Virus record (IMG/VR): IMGVR_UViG_3300034108_000145
Coordinates: 1-64,000 of that record
Strand: one strand, 5' to 3'
Source: a virus
DNA: 64,000 nucleotides
Below the pieces are notes generated by a model. The model was not told where the DNA came from. It made no database searches and was given only the letters and a program-made list of their open reading frames with translations. Positions 1 through 9,957 of this stretch are shown in pieces (position 1 is the stretch's first letter; each line of letters opens with the position of its first letter). The translations under genes and the position numbers were made by a program.

Positions 1-3000
1 TAAATAGCTTTAACAATAGCCACTTGATCTTTAAGAGAAGCAGGATCTGCTGTATTCTTTACAGCATGAAAAGCACTCCAAGCAGATACAATAAGCTCTT
101 GATGTGTCGGGGCTAATTTAGGAACAGTTAGTAAACTAACAATTGACTTACCTGTAGGGGTAGTTATTAAAGCTACAGGTCTACCTTCACGATTGTTATA
201 TATAGAAGGATCTGTAATTACATTCTCAGCTACTACGTCATTACCTAAATGAACCATACCGTTACGTATGATACCAAGCTTTGTAGATGGATGTAACACT
301 TTTGATAATTTATTAAAACTACCGTCTTCGTTAAGTCTAAGTTTACCGTTAGACTTACCATTTACAATAGCTGTTACTCCAAAGTTACTATTAAAATTAT
401 GACCTTCAAAGATTTCCTTCCTCAAATTTTTAACTATTTCTACCTGAGCTGCTAAGTTATTGATTGACTGACCATCAGGAGTTGTGATAAACTCTACAAC
501 GTTTTTAGTTGTACCATCAGGCCATCTTTCTTCCAACCATTTTACAGTGGGATAGTACCCTAATAATACAGGTTGATCATTAATCTCTGCTTCTATACGG
601 ATAGGGAAGTCATCCATAGCAGACTCTTTTATTTTACTACCTTCAAAGAAGTCACTAGCTTTTCTAGTCTTACTATCTTCACGGTTAGGGTCTTTAAAGT
701 CTTCAATTTCAAGATCTACAGTTAAAGATAGGTTAGTACCTACACCAATTGTAGATGTACCTAAAACCATTGGGTAGTTAGGGTTAGCACCAACACGCTT
801 TCTGTCAACGCGTTTGTTTGCAGTACCGTAGTCTGTTATGTAAAGTTCACTTGTATTATTAACTTTAGAACCACCATCTATAACTTTGTCACTACCTCCA
901 TAAAGTACACCTTCTGAATCTTTATTTAAAAGATTTTGTACATTCTTGTTCTGTGTAATAGTATCTGCTTTAGAATCAACAACGTCTTTTATCTCACCAT
1001 TCTCTAATGTATCAGATTCTACAGGAGCAGTCTCACCTTTACGCTTAATGTTTCTACCTTTAAAAGCATCAAGTTTAGATCTCACCTCATCATAAGATAA
1101 GATGTTATTTCCAAGCTGTATAATTTTATCTGTAATAGATGTAACCTCTTCACCGTTAATCTCATCCCCAAGGTTTACAACATAAGGTCCAAGCTTTACA
1201 GATGATAATGCTGTAGTACCTAGTTCACCTTCTGGTAGTTCATCTTCTGTTTCAATGTCTAATGCTTCATTCATCACATCTTGAGGAACTTCATCAGCTT
1301 GATCTTCTGTAACTAATTCAGGCTCAATCTCTTCTTCTACTTGAGGCTTTTCTACTAAAGGTTCTGTAGTACCATATTTTTGATTATAGTATTTAATCAA
1401 ATTATTAGCACCTGCACTATTTAACCAAGTGTTAAAATCTACAGACACTGTACCTTTAGCCTGCATATCAGCATGTCTATCTCTAAGAAATGAGTCTAAA
1501 GAAGGTTTACCAAGCTCAATGTTTTGAGCTGGACCAGCATCCATTCCGTCTATGTCAACATTATCTACTAGATTCTCATCTGGTATAAGAGCATTGTTTT
1601 CTTCAATAGTTTTATTAACAGGCTCTACAACTTGTTCATTGATAAAATCTAAAAAGTTCTTTTTACCAGTTTTAAAGTCAGCATATAGACCCCACTCTCT
1701 ACCTAAAGCAGCTATGGTATTCTCAAGCTGCCCTTTAATCCTCATTCTTTTATTCATTGGATTTACAAAAGCAGCTTCGTTACGAGCTTTCTTTTCATAA
1801 CTGTAATATCCAGCGTCATCTTTTTTAAGTTCTTGAGCACTTGTTTCATTATACTTAAGAAGATCTTTTTGAGTAGATTTTAACTCATCTAAAATGTCTT
1901 CGTGTAAAGCAAGCTGTGCAGGTTTTACTACACCACTTTCTTTTAAGTTTTTAATATACTCTTCTTGAGAATCTATTCTAAACTGAATATCATTAAGTTG
2001 ATCTACTAGACCATCACTCAAAGATGAATTAGTTGAGTCAACAAACTGACTTTTAACATTTTCATAATTACGAAGCTCTTCACTAGCCAGACCTCTTAGG
2101 ACTGCCTGAGTACTTGCAAGCTCAGTAAGTTTTGCTTTACGAGCTTGATCTTCTTTAGTGTTATCAAATATGATATCAGAGTTTATAGCTTTATTCTGAG
2201 CTATAATAGCTGCAGCAATACCTTTATATCTATTGATGTCAGCTTCAAAATTTTCACCTTGTACAAAACCCAGCTTAGCTAAATCTTCTGGTTTAGCATT
2301 TCTTAAGCTATCAAGTTTACCCATAAGGGTATCTTCATTGCCTGCATTAATATGAGCAAGTGTAAACTGTCTAAAAGCATCGTCTCTTAAATAGTTTCTT
2401 AAGAAAGGATTACCATCTTCTACTTCATCAGCAAGATTTAATTTAGCTCCATATGCTTTTACAGAACTTAATATACCTGCTAGCTTATCCTCATCTACTA
2501 AAGGTTTGCTATCTTCATCAAGAATGATTCTTTTCTCTGTTATAGGATTACCATTCTCATCTTGAGTTTCAACTAACTCTTCTTTATAAATATTACCAAA
2601 CTTAAGCCAGTTTGCTTGCGTTTGATTATACATATCTACAGCTTGATCTGTAGTTATCTTATCACGTTTAGCTTGAGCAATACTTCCCCCAGGACCAAAT
2701 GTTGACATACCCCCACCTAAGAGACCACCAAGACCAATGTTCATTGCAGTTTCTTGATCATCACCTTTAAAAGCATCTATAGTTTGCCTACCTAATTGTT
2801 TTCCAAGTTCACCATAATTACGATAATCTAGTACATCAAGTGACATACCGTTAGCTCCATAGAATTCATTAAGTCTTTGTATAGCAAGCTGAGCATTTTC
2901 TTCTACTAAACCTTCACGTAATATACCAGCACCTAAGCCTTTAGCCATAGCACCATAGTTGCTTTCTAAAAACTTACCCCATTTACCAGTAGCTGTCTTA

Positions 3001-4139
3001 GCAGCTAAGTCTTCACCTAAAGCTGCACCGCCTCTTAAACCAGTTGCCATTCCACTCACCTTACCAAACTGTTTGGTAACATAAGGAAGCTCAAATAAGT
3101 TAGTAACACCTAAAAGAGCAGCATTCAGAAAGAATCCGTTATATGCAGAATTTCCAGCTATACGTTTCTTTTCATCTTCTGTATAAGGGTCTCCTGTTAA
3201 AGGATTGATTACAGGTTGGCCAAACTGATTTGTAGTTAAACTTTTATAAACATTATCTTTAATACCACTAGCTTCAAACATAGCTTCAGAAGCTGTAGCT
3301 ATACCCCATGCTGTAAACTTATCTAAACCGCTAGCTATTTTTTGAGCGTTCTGAAAATAATTCACTCCGGCACCAACAGCTTCTACGTTTGCAATAGTAC
3401 TTGGGTTAGCTAAAGGTTTACCAAAAACTTTACTTGTTGCTCCTACTATTCCCTTACCTGCTCCTATTTTATTAAGAGCAATACCAGGAATCCAAGCTGC
3501 TGCCATAAAAGCAGCACCATCTACCACATCATCTGCCCAAAAATCCATATCGGTAAACATTCTACCAAAGAATCCTTTATTTCTATCTGCAGCAGAGTTA
3601 TATGTAGGAAGCCAGTCTGTTTTAACAGTTTCTTCTAAGTCTTTAAAGTAATTACTAAAAGCATTATCTGCAGCATTGGCAATAACGTTTTGATCTCCAT
3701 CTTTATATATAGCAGATATACCCTCGTAAGGAATAGATCCTAAGAAGCCTAAAGATTGACCTAACTTAGTAGTAACTAAAGTTGGAATTCTTAAAGCACC
3801 TTTACCTAGTGTTTTCCAAAATCCATCTGTATCACTATAGAAGTCATCATTATCTATCCCTGGAATATATCCATAAGGTAGATCTTTATATTTACGACTA
3901 AGTTCTTCAGGAATAAAATCAGTTCTAGTAGCAGCTGTTCCATGGAACGGATTAATTCTTTTACTTGTACCTTTAATCCTTTGTTCTGCTTGATACCAAG
4001 CATCACTTGCCCCACTATCTATAGGATCTAGTGTAGGAAGAGACTCAACACCAGGAGCTTCCCCTAATATAGGAGCCCCTGATAAAGGTTTCTGATTAAA
4101 TCTATAATCGTTAGGACCGTATTGGAGTTTACCAGCCAT
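1..4139 (-). CDS. Giant internal virion (cargo/ejection) protein, C-terminus cut off by window edge
   Basis: An open frame starts with ATG at 4139 (N-terminus MAGKLQYGPNDYRF) and reads without a stop to base 1, giving about 1379 residues; the rest lies outside the window. The N-terminal third holds several glycine/alanine-rich hydrophobic stretches, for example AAFMAAAWIPGIAL near residues 209-222, FFLNAALLGVTNLFEL near 335-350 and a Gly-rich segment near 465-484. A charged, helical middle and an acidic linker near 890-930 follow. No enzymatic motif was recognised. The gene begins 8 bases after the 815-residue gene and shares its promoter. Its place at the end of the muzzle/cargo block of a crAss-like phage suggests a protein stored in the capsid and ejected with DNA, where the hydrophobic segments could help cross the envelope. 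That role is inferred from position and composition. Confidence 0.75.
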   Translation of the reverse strand, partial: MAGKLQYGPNDYRFNQKPLSGAPILGEAPGVESLPTLDPIDSGASDAWYQAEQRIKGTSKRINPFHGTAATRTDFIPEELSRKYKDLPYGYIPGIDNDDFYSDTDGFWKTLGKGALRIPTLVTTKLGQSLGFLGSIPYEGISAIYKDGDQNVIANAADNAFSNYFKDLEETVKTDWLPTYNSAADRNKGFFGRMFTDMDFWADDVVDGAAFMAAAWIPGIALNKIGAGKGIVGATSKVFGKPLANPSTIANVEAVGAGVNYFQNAQKIASGLDKFTAWGIATASEAMFEASGIKDNVYKSLTTNQFGQPVINPLTGDPYTEDEKKRIAGNSAYNGFFLNAALLGVTNLFELPYVTKQFGKVSGMATGLRGGAALGEDLAAKTATGKWGKFLESNYGAMAKGLGAGILREGLVEENAQLAIQRLNEFYGANGMSLDVLDYRNYGELGKQLGRQTIDAFKGDDQETAMNIGLGGLLGGGMSTFGPGGSIAQAKRDKITTDQAVDMYNQTQANWLKFGNIYKEELVETQDENGNPITEKRIILDEDSKPLVDEDKLAGILSSVKAYGAKLNLADEVEDGNPFLRNYLRDDAFRQFTLAHINAGNEDTLMGKLDSLRNAKPEDLAKLGFVQGENFEADINRYKGIAAAIIAQNKAINSDIIFDNTKEDQARKAKLTELASTQAVLRGLASEELRNYENVKSQFVDSTNSSLSDGLVDQLNDIQFRIDSQEEYIKNLKESGVVKPAQLALHEDILDELKSTQKDLLKYNETSAQELKKDDAGYYSYEKKARNEAAFVNPMNKRMRIKGQLENTIAALGREWGLYADFKTGKKNFLDFINEQVVEPVNKTIEENNALIPDENLVDNVDIDGMDAGPAQNIELGKPSLDSFLRDRHADMQAKGTVSVDFNTWLNSAGANNLIKYYNQKYGTTEPLVEKPQVEEEIEPELVTEDQADEVPQDVMNEALDIETEDELPEGELGTTALSSVKLGPYVVNLGDEINGEEVTSITDKIIQLGNNILSYDEVRSKLDAFKGRNIKRKGETAPVESDTLENGEIKDVVDSKADTITQNKNVQNLLNKDSEGVLYGGSDKVIDGGSKVNNTSELYITDYGTANKRVDRKRVGANPNYPMVLGTSTIGVGTNLSLTVDLEIEDFKDPNREDSKTRKASDFFEGSKIKESAMDDFPIRIEAEINDQPVLLGYYPTVKWLEERWPDGTTKNVVEFITTPDGQSINNLAAQVEIVKNLRKEIFEGHNFNSNFGVTAIVNGKSNGKLRLNEDGSFNKLSKVLHPSTKLGIIRNGMVHLGNDVVAENVITDPSIYNNREGRPVALITTPTGKSIVSLLTVPKLAPTHQELIVSAWSAFHAVKNTADPASLKDQVAIVKAI

Positions 4140-4147
4140 ATTGTATA

Positions 4148-6595
4148 TTATCTCTTTTTATGAATCTGTAATTCATTTGGGTGTATAGAATATGACTTAG
4201 CATCTTCAATTAAATCAGACAAACTTCTATATTCTTTACCGCCAATCATACCACCGCCTGTACCATCATATAGATGATACTTTGGTGCACCATCAGATCC
4301 AACTATTTTTTCATACCTAAATTGTGGTAAAGTTCTACCTTGATAAGTACCTTCACCTAAAGGATACCAAAAACCTGATTTATAACCATCACCAGCATAC
4401 TTATCAACACTATACATCATATCTTCCGTTTCCGTAAAGTTTCTAAACATAGGATTTCTAGACCTGTCAGAGTTATCTATATAAAACCCAAATGCATCTT
4501 TACCTACATTTTTTCCTTGAGCTTTCATTAACTTAAGAAAATCATCTTCTGTAGGTTCTACTAGCTTACCATCAATAGTCATTTTAGCTTTAGGACTTTT
4601 ATTAATAGTAAAGTAAGTACGATTCTTTTCTAGAGATTCTCTAATGTCTTGTACTTTAATAGTACCTTCAGTTGTACTTGTAGCTAATAAACTATTAATA
4701 CCACCTATTCTAAGTTTAGCACGTTTGCTTTCATCACCAAATGCAATCCAGTTAATTTCTTCTTGACCAGTCTTTTTAAAATACTCAGTCATAGCATTAC
4801 TATAAGTCTTAGAAGCATCTGCAACACCCTCATATTGATTAGCTAAAGCTTGAATACTTTGAACTTTTTGAATAGCTTGTTTTACAAAAAGATCGTTACT
4901 TTTTGGATTTAACGTATAAGTTCTACCTTGTACATTTAACTGCGTAACTCCACCTGTGTATTTAATATTAACACTTCCATCCATTAAGCCATCAAAAATA
5001 TCTTGTGCTTGAAAGTTTACAAATCTACCATTTTCTACTACAGCTACAGGTCCAAGCTTACCAACTTGTGTTTTAGCATTTTCTAATACTTTCTTTTGAT
5101 TAGCTGTAAGAGTAGAACCAGCTTTATCTCTAGCAGCATTATATATAAGTTGTAATGACTCTTGAGCCATATTGGCTGTATTAATCTCTCTTTTATAATC
5201 TTGTACTGCTTTTAAATTTCCATGTTCTTTTAAAAACTTAGCAACTAAACTAGGATCTTTAATTAAATTTGCTTCAGTTAATAAGTCATCACTATTTTTA
5301 GTACCGTCACCTTTCCAATATGAAAGAATAAACTTGTTAAAATCTGCAGATAACTGTTGTTTTTTAGTTTCTGCTTCTTTATATTTAGCATTAACATCAT
5401 TAATAGATAAGTCAATGTTACCACCTTTTGCTCTACCGCTTTCAAGAACAGGTTCAAATTCTCCTGCTGCTTTTAATCTTTCTAACTCTAAATCAAACTT
5501 TTCTCTTCTTGCTGCTCTAGCATTAGCTTGTTGTTCTTTCCATATACCAAGAGCTACACCATTTTCTGTAATATCTAACTTATATACTTTACGAGCTTGA
5601 GCTTTAGAAAAATCATTTATCTTTTCATTATATAAAATTTCGTAAGCTAGATCATTAATTTTACCAGATAAAAAGCTAGCATCACCAGACTTAATACGAT
5701 CTAAATGATTTGAATATACATTTTTAGAATCTTCAAGTTGTGTTTTATAAGCTTTTAGTTCTTCTTTTTTAGTAGGGTCTCTTTCTACTTTAAGATAGTT
5801 ATTAACTTTTTCTAACTCTCCATCAATCTGTTTAACATTACTAGAAGCTGTACTTGCATAGTTGGCTACTACTGCTTGTGGATTTGATCCATATCTTACA
5901 GCAGCACTAATGCGTAATTGTTGCTTAGCTTTATCAGAAAGTGTTCCTTCTAGGTATCTTCTAACAGCCTCAGGTCTAACAGAAGCATCCTGCTCTTTGT
6001 AAAAGTAGAATCCTTTTATAGTAGTCATACTAATATCATCAGGCTTAAAGTCCTTCATGATATCACGCATTTCTTTATCTACGTCATAGTATGGTGAAAA
6101 ATAAGCTTTGTCTTGGTAGTACTTACCATAGTTCATAGGATCGTCTTTAGCAAAAGCTTGACGTTGCATCCTTACAAAGTTAATATTATCATCATGATAC
6201 TCCTTACCTCCGTCTTTTAAACGAAAACCTTCAGCAATACTTTCTTGCTGATTGTAATGTTTAGTAAGCATCATGTCTCCAAGAACATGAGTGTTCTTCC
6301 AAAAAGGTGCAAACACGCTACCAGCAGCTTCTACATTTTGCTGCTGAGATAAATCCATAGAAGATAAGTTCTTAAGATTGTTCATAGCTTCTTTTAAAAA
6401 GACATCACGCTGCTGAACATTTTTAGGATTGGTTAACTCTCTAGTGAGATCACCATATTTACCGGCCACTTCTGAAAACCCACGCTCATACATCTGCTGG
6501 CGTCTGCTCAGCATTTTGTCCATATATCCAAAGTCCGGTCTATATAAGGCCGGCTCTGGAAAAGCGTCAGTTACGTTTGGTATAAAGGTTGCCAT
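4148..6595 (-). CDS. Large internal virion (cargo-like) protein, 815 aa
   Basis: The protein is soluble-looking, charged and mostly helical, beginning MATFIPNVTDAFPEPALYRP. It has no signal peptide or clear membrane span. The N-terminal region (PDFGYMDKMLSRRQQMYERG, residues 20-39) resembles, from memory, internal proteins found next to the muzzle gene in crAss-like phages. Residues 390-560 look like long coiled-coil-forming helices. The ATG at 6595 lies one base past the conserved promoter motif (6597-6615), so the message would be nearly leaderless. It is the first gene of the last transcription unit in the window and is followed 8 bases later by the giant partial gene. A capsid-stored cargo protein is the best guess; no catalytic motif is visible. 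Confidence 0.8.
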   Translation of the reverse strand: MATFIPNVTDAFPEPALYRPDFGYMDKMLSRRQQMYERGFSEVAGKYGDLTRELTNPKNVQQRDVFLKEAMNNLKNLSSMDLSQQQNVEAAGSVFAPFWKNTHVLGDMMLTKHYNQQESIAEGFRLKDGGKEYHDDNINFVRMQRQAFAKDDPMNYGKYYQDKAYFSPYYDVDKEMRDIMKDFKPDDISMTTIKGFYFYKEQDASVRPEAVRRYLEGTLSDKAKQQLRISAAVRYGSNPQAVVANYASTASSNVKQIDGELEKVNNYLKVERDPTKKEELKAYKTQLEDSKNVYSNHLDRIKSGDASFLSGKINDLAYEILYNEKINDFSKAQARKVYKLDITENGVALGIWKEQQANARAARREKFDLELERLKAAGEFEPVLESGRAKGGNIDLSINDVNAKYKEAETKKQQLSADFNKFILSYWKGDGTKNSDDLLTEANLIKDPSLVAKFLKEHGNLKAVQDYKREINTANMAQESLQLIYNAARDKAGSTLTANQKKVLENAKTQVGKLGPVAVVENGRFVNFQAQDIFDGLMDGSVNIKYTGGVTQLNVQGRTYTLNPKSNDLFVKQAIQKVQSIQALANQYEGVADASKTYSNAMTEYFKKTGQEEINWIAFGDESKRAKLRIGGINSLLATSTTEGTIKVQDIRESLEKNRTYFTINKSPKAKMTIDGKLVEPTEDDFLKLMKAQGKNVGKDAFGFYIDNSDRSRNPMFRNFTETEDMMYSVDKYAGDGYKSGFWYPLGEGTYQGRTLPQFRYEKIVGSDGAPKYHLYDGTGGGMIGGKEYRSLSDLIEDAKSYSIHPNELQIHKKR

Positions 6596-6596
6596 A

Positions 6597-6615
6597 GTCT
6601 ACATTAATAATATAC
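6597..6615 (-). promoter_or_regulatory. Putative phage late promoter (motif copy A)
   Basis: The minus strand reads GTATATTATTAATGTAGAC, preceded by TTTG. The same motif recurs at five other transcription-unit starts (25.7, 27.1, 32.5, 53.1 and 59.85 kb). It abuts the terminator at 6616-6646 and ends one base before the ATG of the 815-residue gene. Promoter function is inferred from recurrence and position. Confidence 0.6.
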
Positions 6616-6646
6616 AAAAAAATCTTTAAAGTTTAGAACTAAACTT
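6616..6646 (-). terminator. Rho-independent terminator after the 1099-aa gene
   Basis: On the minus strand an 8-bp inverted repeat (AAGTTTAG / CTAAACTT, positions 6629-6636 and 6639-6646) is followed a few bases on by a run of seven T (6616-6622). It lies just downstream of the stop codon at 6654 and directly upstream of the next promoter motif. It should end the long ring-muzzle-cargo transcript. Confidence 0.65.
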
Positions 6647-6653
6647 CAAAAGT

Positions 6654-9600
6654 TTACTCAGTTTGATCTTGTTGTGCTTGTGCAATAGCTTGCATCATCA
6701 TAGCTGGATTGTATGCATTACCTTGTTGTAAAACACTATACATAGGTAATAAAGATTGAGCAGCTGCGTATGGGTTTGCTTGAGCAGAAGATCCGCCTCC
6801 TTGTGTCATGTCATGCCATTGTTTAAATGTCAGATCACTAGCACCTTTATCTTGCATATATTGTGCTACTAAAGCTGGCATATCTTTACTTCTAGCTGCA
6901 GATGCATATCCTGGAAGTCTAGATGTACCATATCCTTTTTTGAAATATGATCTACCAGTTTTAGGATCAATATTGTAAACAGGATTAACAGCGTTTAACA
7001 TACCTAAGTTCATTCTGTTATTCCATGCGTTATTACCAGCTTTAACTAAATTGTTAATATATGCTCTGTTAGCATTATCAAACTGTTGGTTAGCAACAAC
7101 ATAATCTTTCCAATAGTCTTGAGCGTTCATAGCGTTAAGAAGATTGTATTGATCTTTACGTTGTCTTTCTTGACTACCAAACATATTAGCTGTAGCTACG
7201 TTACGAGCATCTACTTGTCCAATATCTTGACCAACACCTTCAGCAGATTGACCAGCTAAGAATGATGCGTTAGAAGCAAATCCTTGAGGTGCTGTATAAT
7301 TAGCAAGTTGTTCTGATGGTGCAGCATACTGATTAGCAAAACGTTGTGCAGCTTTAGCTCTCCAATCTTCAAACACTACATTACCTGGTTCATAAGGTAC
7401 GTTCTTTCTCCAAGGAAGATACTTCTTAGGAGGAATTTGAGCAGCACCCCAGAATGAATTTATATCAGGAGTCATGTAACCAAATGTACCAGTCTCTTTT
7501 GTACATGTAGCAGCAGCTTCAGATTCAGAAGTAAATGTACCTAACTCATCATATACAAGATTAGGTTTACCTTCTTCAGTAAGACCAAGACATCTCCATC
7601 CTTTTTTCTCTTTTGGTTTTTCAGAACAAACAGCATCAGCTTCTGCTTTTGATAAATAAGCTCCAGCTGAAGTTCTAGCTTGTTCATCCATATAACTAGA
7701 TGCTACAACTTGACGACCATTAGGACCTTCTTGACATAAATAACCAATTATTGGAACACCAGCTTCTCTAGGTTTTGCTTTAAAAGCATCATAGTGTTCA
7801 GCTCCAATAAACATATCGTCTTTCATTTCTGGACGATAAGTTGTTAAACCAAATCTTTCTGTAAACTTAGGATAGAACTTCTTTTCAAAAAACGTTTTAT
7901 TAGTATAAAGCTTTTTAGGGTTTGCTAATTGTGCATCAGTTAATCCTGTAGTATCTATACCTAATTCTTTAAAAGCAGCTTTACGAATCTCTAAAGGACT
8001 CATCTTAGCAATTTCTTCTGGACTTAAAACATCTTCAACAATTCTACGCTCGTATAAGTCAGGAGTGTACCCACCAAAGAATCCAGCTACACCTTGTTTA
8101 GTTGAAGGTGTAGAGAAAGTAAATCCAGGAGTAGATCCTTGAATAACTCTATAACCTGGGTCAGTTCCTTCAGGGGCTCTTTTAAATCCAAATTTAGTAG
8201 CCAAACGAGAAAGCTCACCAGCATCAGCAGGTGAAATGTTATTAATATAACTTTGTCCAGGTTTGTTTCTACTATTATATTTCTTTATAAGTTCCATGTA
8301 TTTAGAATACTCAGGATCTGTTATAGGAGCTCTTTGACCTGTAGCAGTATTATATATAGTTTCAGGTTCACCTGGAGTCTTAGAATAATAATAAGTACCG
8401 TCAGGATTCATTACAAGATTAGGTAGAGGTTTTGCAGCAGCTTCTTTTCTACGTTTTGCTTCTTGCTCAGCATTAACCTGGCTAACTATTTGTTGTGTGT
8501 ATGGACTTAAGAATCCAAATGTATTAGAACCACCGCCTTGATATTTAGGTATTCTACCACCATACGCCATCTCTTCTTGACCCATGTCTTCTTGTTCCTC
8601 ACCGCCTTGCATCTCTTCAGGGTTACCTTGCATAACAGGAGCAGCTACATCAGGAATACCTTGAGGGAATCCTTTCATAGATTCTTGTACTACAGAAAGC
8701 ATAGCTAGTTTCTTTTGATAGTTTTTAATCATCAATTGAGCAGTAGCTTTAGACATGTCATCTGCATACGGATCTTCTAATACAGCTTTGTATTTATTAA
8801 TATCATAACGCTTAGCAATCTCAGCTGGAGTGTACCCACCAGACTTAGCATTAAGACCAAAAGATTTTAAAACCTCAGAATCTTTAATCTTCATCTTTTT
8901 TGTATCAGAGAAAATAAAACTTCCTTCTGGTACATTAAGAGGAGTACCACCTTCAGAGTGACGCTTACCGCCAATCTTCATATGCTCTAATCCTCCATCA
9001 CCATCTAAGTCACCATATACTGTTTCACCTTTTTCGGCTTCTATATTAGCTTCCTCACGTGGAACTGCTGACATAGTATTTGAAATACTGTCTGATCTTA
9101 AATCAGCCATAGTATCATATACATTACGTTGACCAAGATCAAGACCGTAGTTAGATTGACCACCGTAAGCCATATTTTGTTTAGGCCCACCAGTAATCCT
9201 TATTTTAATTCTTTGCATATCTGTATTATTTGACATAGTACCACCATCTTCTGCAAACATGGTAGGTCCGTATGTTGCATTAGTATATTCACCTTTACTA
9301 TCAAACCCTAGCTCATTAGGTCTAAATATTCCTTCTTGATCCCAATCTCCACGATACTTAGTAGGATCAAAGTAGAGATTTTCAACTGCGTTCATCTCAC
9401 GAAGATTAGCTAACGTTTCTTTATCTCTCTTTTGACTATCTAAATAATTAAGAATAGGATCAGCCACATTAGCAACTTGTTGAACAGTACTTCCTATTTT
9501 ACCAAGACCAGTTGCAAGTTTATTATTAACTAACTTGTTTACACCTTTCATTCCTAAGTTAATAGTACCACTTATAGCTCTTTGCCAAAGCGGTCCTTTA

Positions 9601-9953
9601 CTAGGGTTAGGATTTACAATAGGAGGGTTTCCTGTAGTAGGAGTACCCTGATTAAATGTTTGGTACTGTATTGTAGGATTCCCAACTCCACCATTATTAG
9701 TCTGTGTACCATTATTGTTAACAGTAGTAACGTTAGGTACAGGAAATGATGGGTTATTACCAGTAGTCAAATTTGGAACATTAGTCCAAGAGAAAAGACT
9801 ATTGTTATAAGCAGTTCCAGGAAACACTTTACTTGTATCATAACCTGTGGCAAACGGATTGCTTCCCATAGGTGTTGGTGCATTCTTAGGTGTAATCTGA
9901 CTATTTTGATATTGAGCTTTAGGTAGTCCCTTACCGGTGATACGTATTTTCAT
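6654..9953 (-). CDS. Giant internal virion protein with conserved Bacteroidota-phage block, 1099 aa
   Basis: The protein begins MKIRITGKGLPKAQ and repeats the KIRITG motif near residue 249. Residues about 300-430 form a well-defined block (EANIEAEKGE, KIGGKRHSEGGTPLNVPEGS, YTPAEIAKRYD, VQESMKGFPQGIP) that I recall as recurrent in large virion proteins of crAss-like phages; its function is unknown. Residues about 735-816 contain two short Cys-bounded repeats, each running from a cysteine to an ala-rich segment and a second cysteine. The C-terminal 250 residues are rich in Asn, Gln and Ala. Motifs of the form MAYGG, KYQGGG and EDGG are scattered throughout. The gene sits 4 bases after the 1038-residue gene and ends at a terminator. 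An internal or ejected protein is likely by position; no enzyme motif is evident. Confidence 0.8.
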   Translation of the reverse strand: MKIRITGKGLPKAQYQNSQITPKNAPTPMGSNPFATGYDTSKVFPGTAYNNSLFSWTNVPNLTTGNNPSFPVPNVTTVNNNGTQTNNGGVGNPTIQYQTFNQGTPTTGNPPIVNPNPSKGPLWQRAISGTINLGMKGVNKLVNNKLATGLGKIGSTVQQVANVADPILNYLDSQKRDKETLANLREMNAVENLYFDPTKYRGDWDQEGIFRPNELGFDSKGEYTNATYGPTMFAEDGGTMSNNTDMQRIKIRITGGPKQNMAYGGQSNYGLDLGQRNVYDTMADLRSDSISNTMSAVPREEANIEAEKGETVYGDLDGDGGLEHMKIGGKRHSEGGTPLNVPEGSFIFSDTKKMKIKDSEVLKSFGLNAKSGGYTPAEIAKRYDINKYKAVLEDPYADDMSKATAQLMIKNYQKKLAMLSVVQESMKGFPQGIPDVAAPVMQGNPEEMQGGEEQEDMGQEEMAYGGRIPKYQGGGSNTFGFLSPYTQQIVSQVNAEQEAKRRKEAAAKPLPNLVMNPDGTYYYSKTPGEPETIYNTATGQRAPITDPEYSKYMELIKKYNSRNKPGQSYINNISPADAGELSRLATKFGFKRAPEGTDPGYRVIQGSTPGFTFSTPSTKQGVAGFFGGYTPDLYERRIVEDVLSPEEIAKMSPLEIRKAAFKELGIDTTGLTDAQLANPKKLYTNKTFFEKKFYPKFTERFGLTTYRPEMKDDMFIGAEHYDAFKAKPREAGVPIIGYLCQEGPNGRQVVASSYMDEQARTSAGAYLSKAEADAVCSEKPKEKKGWRCLGLTEEGKPNLVYDELGTFTSESEAAATCTKETGTFGYMTPDINSFWGAAQIPPKKYLPWRKNVPYEPGNVVFEDWRAKAAQRFANQYAAPSEQLANYTAPQGFASNASFLAGQSAEGVGQDIGQVDARNVATANMFGSQERQRKDQYNLLNAMNAQDYWKDYVVANQQFDNANRAYINNLVKAGNNAWNNRMNLGMLNAVNPVYNIDPKTGRSYFKKGYGTSRLPGYASAARSKDMPALVAQYMQDKGASDLTFKQWHDMTQGGGSSAQANPYAAAQSLLPMYSVLQQGNAYNPAMMMQAIAQAQQDQTE

Positions 9954-9957
9954 ATGA

